A stretch of 64,000 bases of DNA from Arsenophonus sp046530735 (GCA_046530735.1 JBHEQV010000008.1:45322-109321); one strand, 5' to 3'; numbered from the stretch's first letter, positions 33,891 through 44,953 are shown. Numbers and translations: made by a program. Notes: a model not told the origin generated them from the letters alone.

Positions 33891-34216
33891 ATGTTAATTT
33901 CTCTGATAGAAAATGCTATAGAGCGCATTTTAATTCTCTTATATAACAGAAAAAAAAGTGAACAGTTACGTTTAAGCGTTAAAACTTTTAGCTAATAAAT
34001 TATGGCTTATATTTTTGAATTTTTCAATATCATTAATCAATGATTATATAATTTTTAAAGAAAAAGGACTGAATGTTATTGTTGATGGTAAAAGCATTGC
34101 TTATTTTAAGTAAGGCAGAATTGGATTTTATTAAAGGAGATTTTAATTAAGGTCTAAGGTTAACAACCCTAACAGAAAAATAAATCTAAAAGATGGGAGA
34201 GGAGAGTATGCGGTAA
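33891..34216 (+). pseudogene. iscA: iscA pseudogene (A-type Fe-S carrier)
   Basis: Relic of the A-type Fe-S carrier. MLISLIENAIERI aligns with the IscA start after an AGGTG ribosome binding site, later pieces LRLSVKT, MAYIFEF and GLNVIVDGKSIAYF are recognisable, and the frame is broken by indels and stops. The conserved cysteines are lost. hscB, hscA and fdx, which follow in E. coli, were not found; an IS256 relic begins about 200 bases further on. Confidence 0.8.
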
Positions 34217-34418
34217 AAACTTTAACATAGATAGTTTATTTATTATTTACTTAAGTTAAAAAAGTTAAAATATGAATAGACCATATGACAAGTTTTTTAA
34301 CCGTCTGTTTAATATTTTTAACCTAGAGCATTTTTGCTATATGATCACTATATTCTATTGATCTTATGCAATTAACTTATCATCATCAGGGATGATAGCG
34401 TCAGTATAATCCTGATAA

Positions 34419-35780
34419 AGAATTATTAGTAAATCTAGTAATTAATGGTTATGCTCCGCGTTGATCCTTTGTAAATCTGCTATCCCTCCTTAATTTGCCA
34501 TTGTTTACCACCAGTGATCAATACCCCACCTTAGCTACAGTTCTAGCTTTTCTGAGCAAACTCTGGTAACTTAAATAACATTGAAATAATTGCTTTTCTC
34601 GAATTATAGTACTTCAACATCAGCTTCATAGCTTTATACTGTCACAAAAGTCGACTTAATTGGATTTATCGTTTTTATTGACGCTCAGTGAAATTATGAG
34701 AAGTCGTAGAATACTAGAAGCTCTTCTCGTTCTTTCTACAGGTTCTTCATTGCTGTAGAAGATACTTATCTTGATAACTTTTTCAATAAAAATATCAAGG
34801 GCTTTATTACCAGCATTTCTAGCTCTCTGTAACTAGACCTCTCTCCCCACAAATCTTAGTATTAATTTTCAGTTTGATCCCTTTAGGAAGTAAAGCTAAT
34901 GTAGTATTAGCTATTTTATATAGCAAATAGCATTGATACTTCGTGTACAGTAATATTTTTATCATTGCATTACAAAAACCAAGAGCACCATCTCCCATAG
35001 TAAGCCTGAGAGATGCAATTAAAATAAGTTTACTTTTGACTCTTGATAATTATCTTTAATCGCAACTAGATCCTTATGTCCATGCGCAGTGACACCGACT
35101 TTAACTAGAAGGTAAAGGTTTTCATCTTATCTGATAGAAAACAGTATATATATCATCAACCAATTAATAAATATAGCAGATATCGCTTAAATTATGTAGA
35201 TATGATTCCCTATCCTCTTCAAACCATTGCTATTTCAATCTACTGAAGTTATCCCTTATAGGGACTATGCTCTTTTTAACTAAGAGGCGCCCGGAGCAAA
35301 ACTTCGTGAAAATCATCGGTGAGTATCCGTATAATAGGCATGGGAGAAACTCTTTGATGTTTTTATACCATTAAAATAAAGCGGAAGCAATGAGATTGCT
35401 AAAGCGTATTCCATTGCTGCTGTCTGATTCCTGACCTTAAGAGCTTTAATCTCAACATGTCCATTATCTATCTGCATAAGTTCGCTGCGAGAAATAACGG
35501 TTATGAAGGACGGTATTGATCCGTCGATAAAAAGCGGCTTTGAAGTATGTTATTGCAACATAGATTCGAGCTCAGCCTATACAGCAGTGCCTATTAGCTA
35601 CTTGGCACCATTACGGATCCATTTATGTAATGGATCAAGGTTAATATATAATTTTCTATCTACCTATATGGTAGAACTTTTATAACATATTATTTCTCTG
35701 TTGTTGAGATCATTCATGAAATCAATCTGCAGGATACGCCAGTTTTTCTGAAACTCCATATACCAGAAATAAGCATAACC
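34419..35780 (-). mobile_element. IS256-family relic
   Basis: Full-length dead copy with the AATTATTAGTAAATCTAGT end at left and the ATACCAGAAATAAGCATAAC end at right. It terminates the isc cluster remains and may have replaced hscBA-fdx. Confidence 0.7.
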
Positions 35781-35899
35781 TCCTTATTTGCTTTGCAAAT
35801 TAATCTGAAAGTGATAAATTATATACACCGCAACAGGCAGTTATAATTAATGCTTCTTATCAATCTTCAAAACACTATTTGAAAGGAATGAATATATAC

Positions 35900-36930
35900 A
35901 GCTATGTTAACAAAGGTTTATTATTTTCTTGTAAAGCAATCTGTAGCCACGTCTGCATTTCAATTGCTGTGGTTTTAAACAATCTACTCTAGACCAGATG
36001 ATTCAGTAAATAAACAACTCTACACTATCAATCTACTCACTATTCAGCCATATTTTTAATTAGCTGATATAATTATTTACATTTTAAAAATAGAATTTCT
36101 TATGAATAACTTTTTAGTTACCTAACCTTATTTAAACGATAGTGACTAATTTTATACTTCTTAGCAAAAGTTTCCTACGATTTTTCTCCATCTGAATAAA
36201 AGATGGACTCTTTATCAATGATTGGCTCAAGAAAACGGATAACACACTCCGCATTAAACTCTTTAAGAATCTCATCGCTTACACATTACCTCTTATAATC
36301 TTGAACGATTTAGACCACGATTCGTTTTTTCCTTTTATCCTGCTCCTTTCCCGAGCGTTTCTAGATTTTCTATGTAGAATAGAATCATTCTCTTTAAAGA
36401 ATGAAGGAAAATATTTTGTCAACTTCAATATTAACACTTAGTGCACTTAAATTGAGTGATTCTGCTGAATCAAGGAACAAAGATGCAATCTAAACGCTGT
36501 TTTAAAAATTAATGCCTGTTTATTTCTGTGATTCCTATAAAGTCAAGCTATTCAACATACATTGAAGATAACTAAACTAGTTATCTTTATGATTTAGTGT
36601 CGCCAGAAGGCTTACAGTAAGATTATTAAATATTTTCCTGGAATTTCAGAGATTTTGCAAATGATATCACTGTAATCCTAATGATCTCTTTAGCAGTTAC
36701 ATGTTCAATGTAATAATATCTGACAGATTTAAAGTGGAATGAGTTATTTCAATACATAGATCAACATCATCTGATAGATTGTCGTCAATTCATCTAATGA
36801 AATGCAGCTTTATGTTGGTAGGGAGAAAGAAAGTAATCCATTTAATCTATATTAGTGTTTGCTTTTCATAGTAACTGCTGTAGCAAAAATTCTTTATATA
36901 ATAGAATTGATTTCTACCAAGAATATTTAT
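35900..36930 (-). mobile_element. IS1595-family relic, copy 5
   Basis: Complete-length dead copy in minus orientation. On the reverse strand the transposase pieces include TLIDKESIFYSDGE-like sequence near 36210. It provides the uninterrupted reference that shows copy 4 was split by a later insertion. Confidence 0.65.
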
Positions 36931-36942
36931 CAATATACCAAA

Positions 36943-38186
36943 ACTTTTTTATGGCATATCATCTCTTTGTTCTTAAAATCATTCGCAAAACTAGATTACC
37001 TATGTTCCATTTTGTATGAATTCATCCGTAATACCGCCAGGAGCTGATAGTACTCTTGTTGAAGCGGATCTCGAAGGCAATGTGCTGCAATACATGCTGA
37101 ATACTGTCTTGTCTACGAATTATTATCAATCGTTTGTAACGGTTATTTGCTATAGTAAAGCATACAAGATAGGTATGGGGATGTTGAGATTAAAGTGTCT
37201 AAGGTTAGGGATCACAGCAGCAATTGAATATCTTTATAAAGCTCATTTCTGTCGCCTTATCTAGGCGTACAAAAAACGATGAATGGTTGCTACCCATCAT
37301 GTCTATTTACCATGCAGAGACATTTTCACTGGTGATTTTATAAAGCCATATGTGCTTCTCAGTGAAAAACACATGGTCTTTTACTGATATCCATCAGCAG
37401 ACTAAAATAACAATAGCTTGCGTGATTTAAGCTATACCGCTACATTTATTTCTTGGCCGATAAACATATACCAAGTCCTATCAAGGCAAGCTGATCGCCT
37501 TTGCCTGTTTGTTATTATCGGCAACGTGGGTTCCTGATGGTAAGGAGCTCGTTACGGTAGAAAATGCTCATTGAAAGTTAGAATCGAACTTAGCTTGATC
37601 GTATCTCCTAGACTTGCTATGGGAGACGGTACTTTTGATCTATATAATGAATATAAAGATATTTCAAGAGATGCAGCACGAATCTCCTATTGAGTGCAAA
37701 AATAGCTAATGCACTGCCTTCACTCCATAAAAACATGCAACACCGAAAGTTAAGGGTTATCTGTGGTAAATTTAGCTATTAAGAGAGGCCTGATTCCGCT
37801 AACAAATTTGATATTTTGTTGATAAGGTTTTCAGCAAAGGTGTCATTCAACGATGAAGAAGTTGTATAAAGAGCGAGAAGAATGGATGAGCATTCTATAG
37901 CTTTCCGTTAACGTACTAGCGTCAATAAAAATGAGTAATCTAATTCAATTGCCTTTTGCGGCAGTGAGGCTATGAAGCTAAGGCACGAAGCTCTGTAATT
38001 CAATAAAATAATCATTTCAATAGTATCTAATCTGCTCCAATCTGATCAGAAAAGCTCTAAAACCGGCTAAAGGAGTAACTTTGCCTAACTATGTTGAGAA
38101 ACAGTGTTCAATTTAAGTATGGAGAACAGATTTATGAAGCATCATAGTAAATCCTGATCGCTATATATCAGATTTACTGATAACTT
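36943..38186 (+). mobile_element. IS256-family relic with an inverted 5' piece
   Basis: From about 37010 to 38186 this matches plus-oriented IS256 copies (KEREEWM-like and DRT-rich C-terminal remnants near 37870, end repeat at 38165-38186). The first 50 bp, 36943-36995, matches the element in the opposite orientation. It is therefore a joint of two copies or an internally rearranged one. No open transposase. Confidence 0.6.
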
Positions 38187-38852
38187 ATTTTTCTTCCTGT
38201 GTGTGGGTTATTGTTTATATAAAATTATTCTGTTGCTTAGATATTTTTCACCTAAGAAAAAAGTTTATAACATGCTAAAACAAGCCTTTTTGATAACGTC
38301 GCTAATTCTTTTACTTCTATTGGATTGGAATTTATTGCGTAATTAGGAAAAATTAAGAACGATTAGCATCCATATTTATGGATGCCATAAATTTCATATC
38401 CCTGATAAAATTAAATTTAAAATATAATTTTATTATGTTTTTATATTTAACATAGTTATGTAACATAATAATATTTATTTATTTTATTCATATTGTTATC
38501 TTTTATAAAAAATAAAAATTTTTTAATATTTAAATTTATTTTATTGACTTTACTCAACATCAATTATGATAATAACCTATTATCCATTCTTAAATTCTAT
38601 TAATAGATTTTTAAATATTTTTTAATAAAAAGTTTGAATTTTATTCATAACTTAGCTATTAACTTTTAAATACAATTTATCAATCAATTATTATAATTCA
38701 ATTATTGACTCTGAATTTAATATAAAATATTTAATAGATAAATTATACAAAGGAATAATTAATTTTACTAATTGTGTTTATAAAGCAATAATTTGCTTTA
38801 TAAAAACTAGACCAAAATAAAAACAACACGTATAATACATCCTACTTATATA
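38187..38852. other. AT-rich spacer upstream of the tRNA
   Basis: Extremely AT-rich from 38400 to 38800. In E. coli, mug lies between rpoD and ileX, but I see no recognisable mug remnant here. The only regulatory element I can support is the tRNA promoter at its end. Confidence 0.4.
38808..38836 (+). promoter_or_regulatory. Promoter of tRNA-Ile2
   Basis: A perfect -10 TATAAT at 38831-38836 lies 17 bases after a -35-like TAGACC (38808-38813). Transcription would start about 10 bases before the tRNA. Confidence 0.65.
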
Positions 38853-38928
38853 GGCCCCTTGGCTCAGTGGTTAGAGCAGGCGACTCATAATCGCTTGGTC
38901 GCTGGTTCAAATCCAGCAGGGGCCACCA
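38853..38928 (+). tRNA. ileX: tRNA-Ile2 (CAU anticodon, lysidine type)
   Basis: 76 nt including an encoded CCA. The 7-bp acceptor stem GGCCCCT/AGGGGCC, the anticodon arm with CTCATAA, and the T-arm GGTTCAAATCC fold normally. It differs from E. coli ileX at only a couple of positions, which identifies it as the minor isoleucine tRNA that reads AUA after TilS converts the wobble C to lysidine, rather than a methionine tRNA. It also lies next to rpoD, as in E. coli. In an AT-rich genome with many AUA codons this tRNA should be essential. Confidence 0.93.
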
Positions 38929-39139
38929 AGTTTTTGCTGTATAGTAGCCAATTAATATAATTATTAATATAAGTTTTTTTATTATAAAATCATAGACTTT
39001 ATCTTCTATTTATATGGGAAATTATTACTGAAGAGTTACAGATAATGCTGATAAGCATTATCGATAAATTCAGTGCAATCAATATAACCCATTGCTTCTA
39101 TAAACCTGCTAACGCATTAATGTTGATGAATTATCAAAT

Positions 39140-40504
39140 ATCAGATAGTGAAATTTAATTGGACGTTATTTACCACTAGTGATCAGTAGAAAATCATCCC
39201 CCTGAGCTAGTTCCAGTTATTCTGAACAGAATATAGCAGATTAAATAGCATTAAAAGGATTGTTTTCTCGAAGTACAGTGCTTTGTTCATCGGCTTCATA
39301 GGCTCATTGTAACAAAAGCTGATTCAATGGGATTCGTCGTTCTTATGATGTCCAGTGCACTGATGGGAATCCGTAGAATGCTAGGTGTTCTTCTCGTTTT
39401 TTTACAGCTTCTTAATCTCTGCAGGAATATTTATTCTGATAACTTTTCTAACAAAAACATCAATGACTTTATTAGTGGCATCAAGGCGCTATGATAACTA
39501 GATACACACTCCCAATCCCTCCCCCTACGCAGCTATCATCCTTAACTTTCATTTTTATACCTATCAAAGTAAAGCACCACAATATTATCTGTTTTGTATA
39601 CCCAATAACGTTAGCGCTATATGTCCTGAAATATCTTTACTATTGCATTTAAAACCAAGAGCATCCTTTCCCATAGCAAGCTTAGGAGATACGATTAAAC
39701 TACCTGCTCATATAGCATTAGGAGTTAGGTCAAATGCGCTTCTGATTATTAATCAGAATCTTTTAGCACAACTTATTTCCTTACGTTTATGCACAGTACT
39801 GCTAAATAATTAGTAGTAGGCAAAAACGACCCTACTTGCCTGGCAGGACAATTATTCCATCATGCAAGAAATAAATTGCAGGTATATCACTTAAATCACG
39901 AAGCTACACTTGTCGATGCTCTTCAAGGCATCGTTGTTTTAATCTGCCGATAGTACTTGGTAGAGAGATCATCTATTTTTTTACAGAGAAGCGCCAACAG
40001 AGCAGAGCCTTTGTAAAAATCACCGGTACCTGTGGGCTCACAGGTATAAGCATGAGGAAGAGCAACTCTTTACTGCTTTTTGCACTATTCGAATAAAGCG
40101 GAAGCAAAGAGTTATTGAAGTATATTCCGTTGCCTTTGCGAATATTCACCCTTTTTAACCTTAGGTCCTTTAATTTCAACATCGCCAATAGTAATCTGTA
40201 TAATTCGCTATGAAATATAATCGTTACGGACGACGATGGGATTATAATTCGTAGACAAGGCGGCATTCAGAATATGTCCAGGATGGCTTCGAGCACCGTA
40301 TTAAGAACGGTGTCTATTAACTGGCTATCAATATTACGGATAAGTTGATGCTAAGGATAACAAGTAATATCTGGTTTCGCAAATTACATCTAGATAGATT
40401 ATTCATGGAATATCATGGTTATTTTGTTAAAATCATTAACGAAATTAATCAGCAGGATATACCAGCATCTCCGAAACTCTATATACTACAAATGAGAATT
40501 ACTC
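39140..40504 (-). mobile_element. IS256-family relic
   Basis: Nearly full-length dead copy between the tRNA and rpoD, with a degraded left end and the AAATGAGAATTACTC-type right end at 40490-40504. The minus-strand open frame 39973-40266 inside it is not a recognisable transposase segment. Confidence 0.65.
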
Positions 40505-40673
40505 GATGTTTAAACAACTTTTAGTTGTTTATAATAAAAGAGCGTTTTTATCACTTTATATAATTAGAATAACAAAAACTTTTACTAATGATCTGTTAAG
40601 TTAACAATAACTATCAACAAAAAAGCACCTATAGATAAGTTATCTTTTGCTATTCTAAAGATAAATAAGAGTT

Positions 40674-42521
40674 TTATTCATCCAAAAAACTACGCAACAC
40701 TTCTGAACGACTTGGATGGCGCAATTTACGTAACGCTTTTGCTTCAATTTGTCGGATCCGCTCGCGGGTAACATCAAATTGTTTACCAACTTCTTCTAAT
40801 GTATGATCCGTATTCATATCAATACCAAAGCGCATGCGCAGAACTTTTGCCTCACGGGTCGTTAAGCCAGCCAGAACTTCATGAGTTGCTGATCTTAGAC
40901 TTTCCGAGGTAGCAGAATCTAATGGTAGTTCTAAAGTAGTATCTTCAATGAAATCACCAAGATGTGAATCTTCATCATCACCAATTGGTGTTTCCATTGA
41001 AATAGGCTCTTTAGCAATTTTTAATATTTTACGAATTTTATCCTCAGGCATTAACATGCGTTCTGCCAATTCCTCAGGTGAGGGTTCACGCCCAATTTCT
41101 TGTAATATTTGGCGAGAAATGCGGTTCAGTTTGTTGATTGTTTCGATCATGTGCACTGGAATACGAATAGTGCGCGCTTGATCAGCAATTGAACGGGTGA
41201 TCGCTTGTCGAATCCACCAGGTTGCATAAGTTGAAAACTTATAACCACGACGATATTCAAATTTATCAACCGCTTTCATTAGACCAATGTTACCTTCTTG
41301 TATTAGATCAAGAAACTGAAGACCACGATTAGTATATTTTTTAGCAATAGAGATAACTAACCGTAAGTTAGCTTCAACCATCTCTTTTTTTGCTCGACGA
41401 GCTTTTGCTTCACCAATAGACATACGGCAGTTAATATCCTTTACCTGTTGAATAGTTAAACCAGTTTCTTCTTCAATCTGTTGTAGTTTTTGTAAAGATC
41501 GATATATATCTTCTTCTACTTCAACTAATTTTTTAGACCAGGGTTTATTTATTTTTTTTTCCAGAACCAACCAATTGGGATTGGTCTCATTACCTGAGAA
41601 TAAGGTAATAAAATTTTTTTTCGGCATTTTACATTGTTCAATACAGAGTTTCATGATAAGGCGCTCTTGAGAGCGAACACGCTCCATCATATCACGCATA
41701 TTATTCACTAAATAATCAAACTGCTTTGGTACTAAACGGAACTCTTTAAAAATCTCAGATAACTGCTCGATTTCTGCTATTGAATTAGGATGGTTACGGC
41801 CACTTCTTTGGATTTCAATGAACGTACATTCATATTGCTTACGAAGCTCTGAAAATTTCTTCCGAGCGAGTTCTGGGTCGATATTATTTTCATCACTGTC
41901 ATCACTATCATTGTCTTCGTCTTTATCTTCATCTTCGTTATCATTCAGAGCTTCTTCCGATAACACTGAAGTAATATGCTTTGCTGTCGGTACTATATCC
42001 TCTTTAATGTTTGGATCAACAAAGCCAGTAATAATATCAGATAGGCGGGTTTCACCTTTTTTAACAGGTTCATATTGGTCTAATAGATAAGCGATAGCCT
42101 CAGGGTATTCAGCAAGAGAACACTGAACCTGATTAATGCCATCTTCGATGCGTTTAGCAATATCGATTTCGCCTTCACGGGTCAGCAATTCTACAGTACC
42201 CATTTCACGCATATACATCCGCACAGGATCTGTTGTACGTCCTATTTCACTTTCAACACTAGATAATACCTGGGCGGCAGCCTCAACAGCATCATCGTCA
42301 GTACCAGTGGCAGTTTCTGCCAGAATAAGATCGTCGGCATCAGGTGCTTCTTCCATCACTTGAATTCCCATATCATTAATCATTTGGATGATATCTTCGA
42401 TCTGATCTGAATCGACAATATCTTCCGGCAGATGGTCGTTGACCTCAGCGTAGGTCAGGTAGCCTTGCTCTTTACCTTTAGTAACTAGTAGCTTCAGCTG
42501 TGACTGCGGGTTTTGCTCCAT
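40674..42521 (-). CDS. rpoD: RNA polymerase primary sigma factor RpoD (sigma-70)
   Basis: Directs core RNA polymerase to housekeeping promoters. The 615 residues compare with 613 in E. coli. Order: region 1.1 (about 1-80, acidic), 1.2 with TDPVRMYMREMG near 97, the non-conserved insert with an acidic run (NEDEDKDEDNDSDDSDE, near 196-212), region 2 with KYTNRGLQFLDLIQEGNIGLMKAVDKFEY and FSTYATWWIRQAITR, region 3, and region 4.2 helix-turn-helix VTRERIRQIEAKALRKLRHPSR. All regions are intact. A 9-base A run is read through in frame near 41550. It is the last gene of the rpsU-dnaG-rpoD operon. Confidence 0.98.
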   Translation of the reverse strand: MEQNPQSQLKLLVTKGKEQGYLTYAEVNDHLPEDIVDSDQIEDIIQMINDMGIQVMEEAPDADDLILAETATGTDDDAVEAAAQVLSSVESEIGRTTDPVRMYMREMGTVELLTREGEIDIAKRIEDGINQVQCSLAEYPEAIAYLLDQYEPVKKGETRLSDIITGFVDPNIKEDIVPTAKHITSVLSEEALNDNEDEDKDEDNDSDDSDENNIDPELARKKFSELRKQYECTFIEIQRSGRNHPNSIAEIEQLSEIFKEFRLVPKQFDYLVNNMRDMMERVRSQERLIMKLCIEQCKMPKKNFITLFSGNETNPNWLVLEKKINKPWSKKLVEVEEDIYRSLQKLQQIEEETGLTIQQVKDINCRMSIGEAKARRAKKEMVEANLRLVISIAKKYTNRGLQFLDLIQEGNIGLMKAVDKFEYRRGYKFSTYATWWIRQAITRSIADQARTIRIPVHMIETINKLNRISRQILQEIGREPSPEELAERMLMPEDKIRKILKIAKEPISMETPIGDDEDSHLGDFIEDTTLELPLDSATSESLRSATHEVLAGLTTREAKVLRMRFGIDMNTDHTLEEVGKQFDVTRERIRQIEAKALRKLRHPSRSEVLRSFLDE

Positions 42522-42595
42522 AAGACGCTATCCACATTTCATAATTTTAGTTGGTATTAGTCGGCAAAAAAAAAAGTTAGCCAACAATAAAATTA

Positions 42596-42630
42596 AAGGG
42601 GATTTAATTGTTTTATGTGTCATGCCCCTT
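42596..42630 (-). terminator. Hairpin in the dnaG-rpoD intergenic region
   Basis: AAGGGG / CCCCTT stem with a long loop, followed on the minus strand by an AT-rich stretch and then a run of ten T about 30 bases on. E. coli has a processing site between dnaG and rpoD, so this may be attenuation or processing rather than full termination. Confidence 0.4.
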
Positions 42631-42713
42631 AACATCATGGCAACTTATAAGCGTTATCCCTACGCTATATTATCTAGCAGCTTAAAAACCAAATATTTTT
42701 TACTTTTTTAATA

Positions 42714-44461
42714 TTATTGCTTTATTCTTGCAATAGTTATTAAACGAACTTCTTCACGTTGTTCACTAGTTAAACCTTCTGTTCTCTCTTTTACCATCAG
42801 AGATGCGAATCTTTCATCAAGTGCGGTAATAAATAAATGCTTCAAAGCATCCTTAAACATTTTTTCCGCTATCTCTTCTACCTTTATATCATTCCAAGTT
42901 GCCAGTTTTTCAAGTTGCTTAATAAATTTATTGTTACGATAGCATTCTAATAATTGACCAGTATTTATCCCAGAATGAGATTGACAAAGTTCAACTAACT
43001 CTAAAAATAGAGCTAATCCTGGTAACTGTAAGTGTTTAATTCCATCAAGAGTAGGAATTAAGCTAACAAAATTTGGATTTTGCAGCAATAGTCCTATTAA
43101 TATTCGCATTGTTGTTGATTTAATTTTTGGTGTTTGATATTTTTTTTTTCAGGTAATCCTTTTTGGAGCATGGAAAAAATACACGAAATATCAGGAATAC
43201 CAATAAAATTACCCAATATTTTGGCTAAAAATAACTGTAAAGTATCACTAGGCACCTTTTTAATTAAAGGAATAGCAAGATAATTAAATTTTGCTTTACC
43301 TTCATAACTGCTTAAATCAACTTGTGCAACTAATGTATCAAACAAAAATGTAGATAAAGAGTCTGATTTATCCATTCGTTGTTCAAAATTTATTTTGCCT
43401 TCTTTACGTATTACTGAATCAGGATCTTCACCATCAGGTAAAAACATAAATTGTAGCTGACGGCCATCCCTTAAATAGGGAAGTGCTATTTTAAGAGTTC
43501 GCCATGCAGCTTTTCGACCTGCTTTATCCCCATCATAACAACAAATAACTGTATCTGTTGTTCGAAAAAGCAACTGGATATGCTCTGCCGTTGTTGATAT
43601 ACCTAATGATGCTACGGCATAATTAATACCAAATTGCGCTAGAGCTAGAACATCCATATAACCTTCGACAACTAATAATTTAGAAAGTGCAAGATTATTT
43701 TGTATTGCTTCATATAATCCATATAATTGACGGCCTTTATGAAAAATTTCAGTTTCTGGTGAATTGAGGTATTTTGGCAATCTACCATCTAAAACACGCC
43801 CACCAAATGCCACGACTCGTCCCCTACGATCTCGTATTGGAAACATTACACGTTCACGAAAGCGATCGTAAGTGCGGCTATTATTACTGGTAACTAACAT
43901 ACCAGTAGCATCTAGCAGTTTACGACTCTCAGGACATTTAGCGAAATTCTTGAGTAGGTTGCTATTCCAGTCGATTGGGGAAAACCCGATAGAAAAACGA
44001 TGAATAATTTCATCACTTAATCCGCGCTGCACTAAATATTGTTTTGCACTCTGTGAATCTAATTTATTCAATGAATATTGATAAAATTGATTAATATCAT
44101 CCATTAATTGATAAAGATTTTGTCTCTGATGTCGCTCTATTTGGTTTGAATTATTACCGGCTTGATAAGGCATTTCCAGTCCGTGCATGGTAGCTAGTTC
44201 TTCAATAGTTTCAACAAAATTAAATTTGTCATAATTCATTATAAAATCAATAGCATTACCATTAGCACCACAGCCAAAACAATAATAAAATTGTTTATTT
44301 GCATTAACTGTAAATGAGGGCGTTCTTTCATTATGAAATGGACAACACGCGAGATAGTTGTTTCCTTGCTTTTTTAGCGGCAATTTAGTATCAATAAGAT
44401 CAATGATATCGGTTCTGGCCAATAAATCATTGATAAATGTATGTGGAATTCGTCCAGTCAT
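42714..44461 (-). CDS. dnaG: DNA primase DnaG, split by a frameshift at a poly(A) tract
   Basis: Makes the RNA primers for replication, working with DnaB. The N-terminal zinc-binding domain has CPFHNERTPSF and FYYCFGCGANGNAIDF; the RNA polymerase core has RERVMFPIRDRRGRVVAFGGR, VEGYMDVLALAQ and CCYDGDKAGR (Toprim Asp residues); the C-terminal DnaB-binding domain is in another frame from 43109 down. The frames part at a run of ten A (T at 43140-43149 on the plus strand). Eleven A would join them as ...LPEKKKYQTPKIKSTTMRILIGLL, matching the E. coli KRTTMRILIGLL junction. I set the start at ATG 44461 (TGRIPHTF) with GAAGAG upstream; an in-frame GTG at 44530 is less likely. Function probably depends on slippage. 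Confidence 0.9.
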
Positions 44462-44543
44462 AAACTCTTCATTGATGAAAGATATCAAGTCGTGCTTTCT
44501 GTTAGAAAGCACGAACATTTTTATAATCACTGTTGCCTAATTG

Positions 44544-44563
44544 TTACGATTGTTGAATCGTAA
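44544..44563 (-). terminator. Hairpin between rpsU and dnaG
   Basis: Perfect 8-bp stem TTACGATT / AATCGTAA with a GTTG loop, just after the rpsU stop. E. coli has a partial terminator at this place that lowers dnaG expression relative to rpsU; the same role is likely. No U-run follows. Confidence 0.55.
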
Positions 44564-44566
44564 TAA

Positions 44567-44782
44567 TTAGTGCAAACGAATACGACGTTCATTTTCGCGA
44601 ACCAATTTTTTAGCGTGACGCTTTACTGCTGATGCTTTTTCACGTTTACGTACAGTCGTTGGTTTTTCATAAAACTCACGACGACGTACTTCAGCTAGTA
44701 TCCCTGCTTTTTCACAAGAACGTTTAAAACGACGTAGCGCTACTTCAAATGGCTCGTTTTCACGTACTTTAATTACCGGCAT
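44567..44782 (-). CDS. rpsU: 30S ribosomal protein bS21
   Basis: Small basic protein of the 30S subunit needed for efficient initiation on natural mRNAs. MPVIKVRENEPFEVALRRFKR and the Lys/Arg-rich rest match E. coli bS21; 71 residues is the family length. The start is ATG 44782 with GAGGTG nine bases upstream; an in-frame GTG at 44794 would overlap that site and is rejected. First gene of the rpsU-dnaG-rpoD operon and divergent from tsaD, as in E. coli. Confidence 0.97.
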   Translation of the reverse strand: MPVIKVRENEPFEVALRRFKRSCEKAGILAEVRRREFYEKPTTVRKREKASAVKRHAKKLVRENERRIRLH

Positions 44783-44909
44783 ATGCCTTTTCACCTCAAA
44801 AAAATTGGTTTTTGCTTTTCTAACAATATTATTGTCAGCTATCTTAATAGTGCAGAATCTTACTTCAATTTCTATGGCTTTGTAAAGTGCTGTATATAAA
44901 CAAGATGCA

Positions 44910-44953
44910 AAATCCAGCTAACTATTTTTAGTAAAAAATAGTTAGCTGGATTT
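44910..44953. promoter_or_regulatory. Perfect 20-bp inverted repeat between rpsU and tsaD
   Basis: Two perfect 20-base arms (44910-44929 and 44934-44953) around an AGTA loop lie in the divergent intergenic region. It is upstream of both genes, so it is not an ordinary terminator. Candidate roles are an operator for both promoters, a leader-RNA structure, or the remnant of a small element. Confidence 0.6.

Noticed and set aside
38853..38928. Annotation of the CAU tRNA as elongator or initiator methionine tRNA
   Set aside because: The body sequence is nearly identical to E. coli tRNA-Ile2 (ileX) and it sits beside rpoD, as ileX does.
41818..42363. Ser-rich open frames on the plus strand opposite rpoD
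   Set aside because: They are antisense shadows of the conserved, acidic rpoD coding sequence.
44462..44530. N-terminal extension of DnaG from the upstream GTG
   Set aside because: Family proteins begin at the GRIP motif, and a GAAGAG site precedes the internal ATG at 44461.
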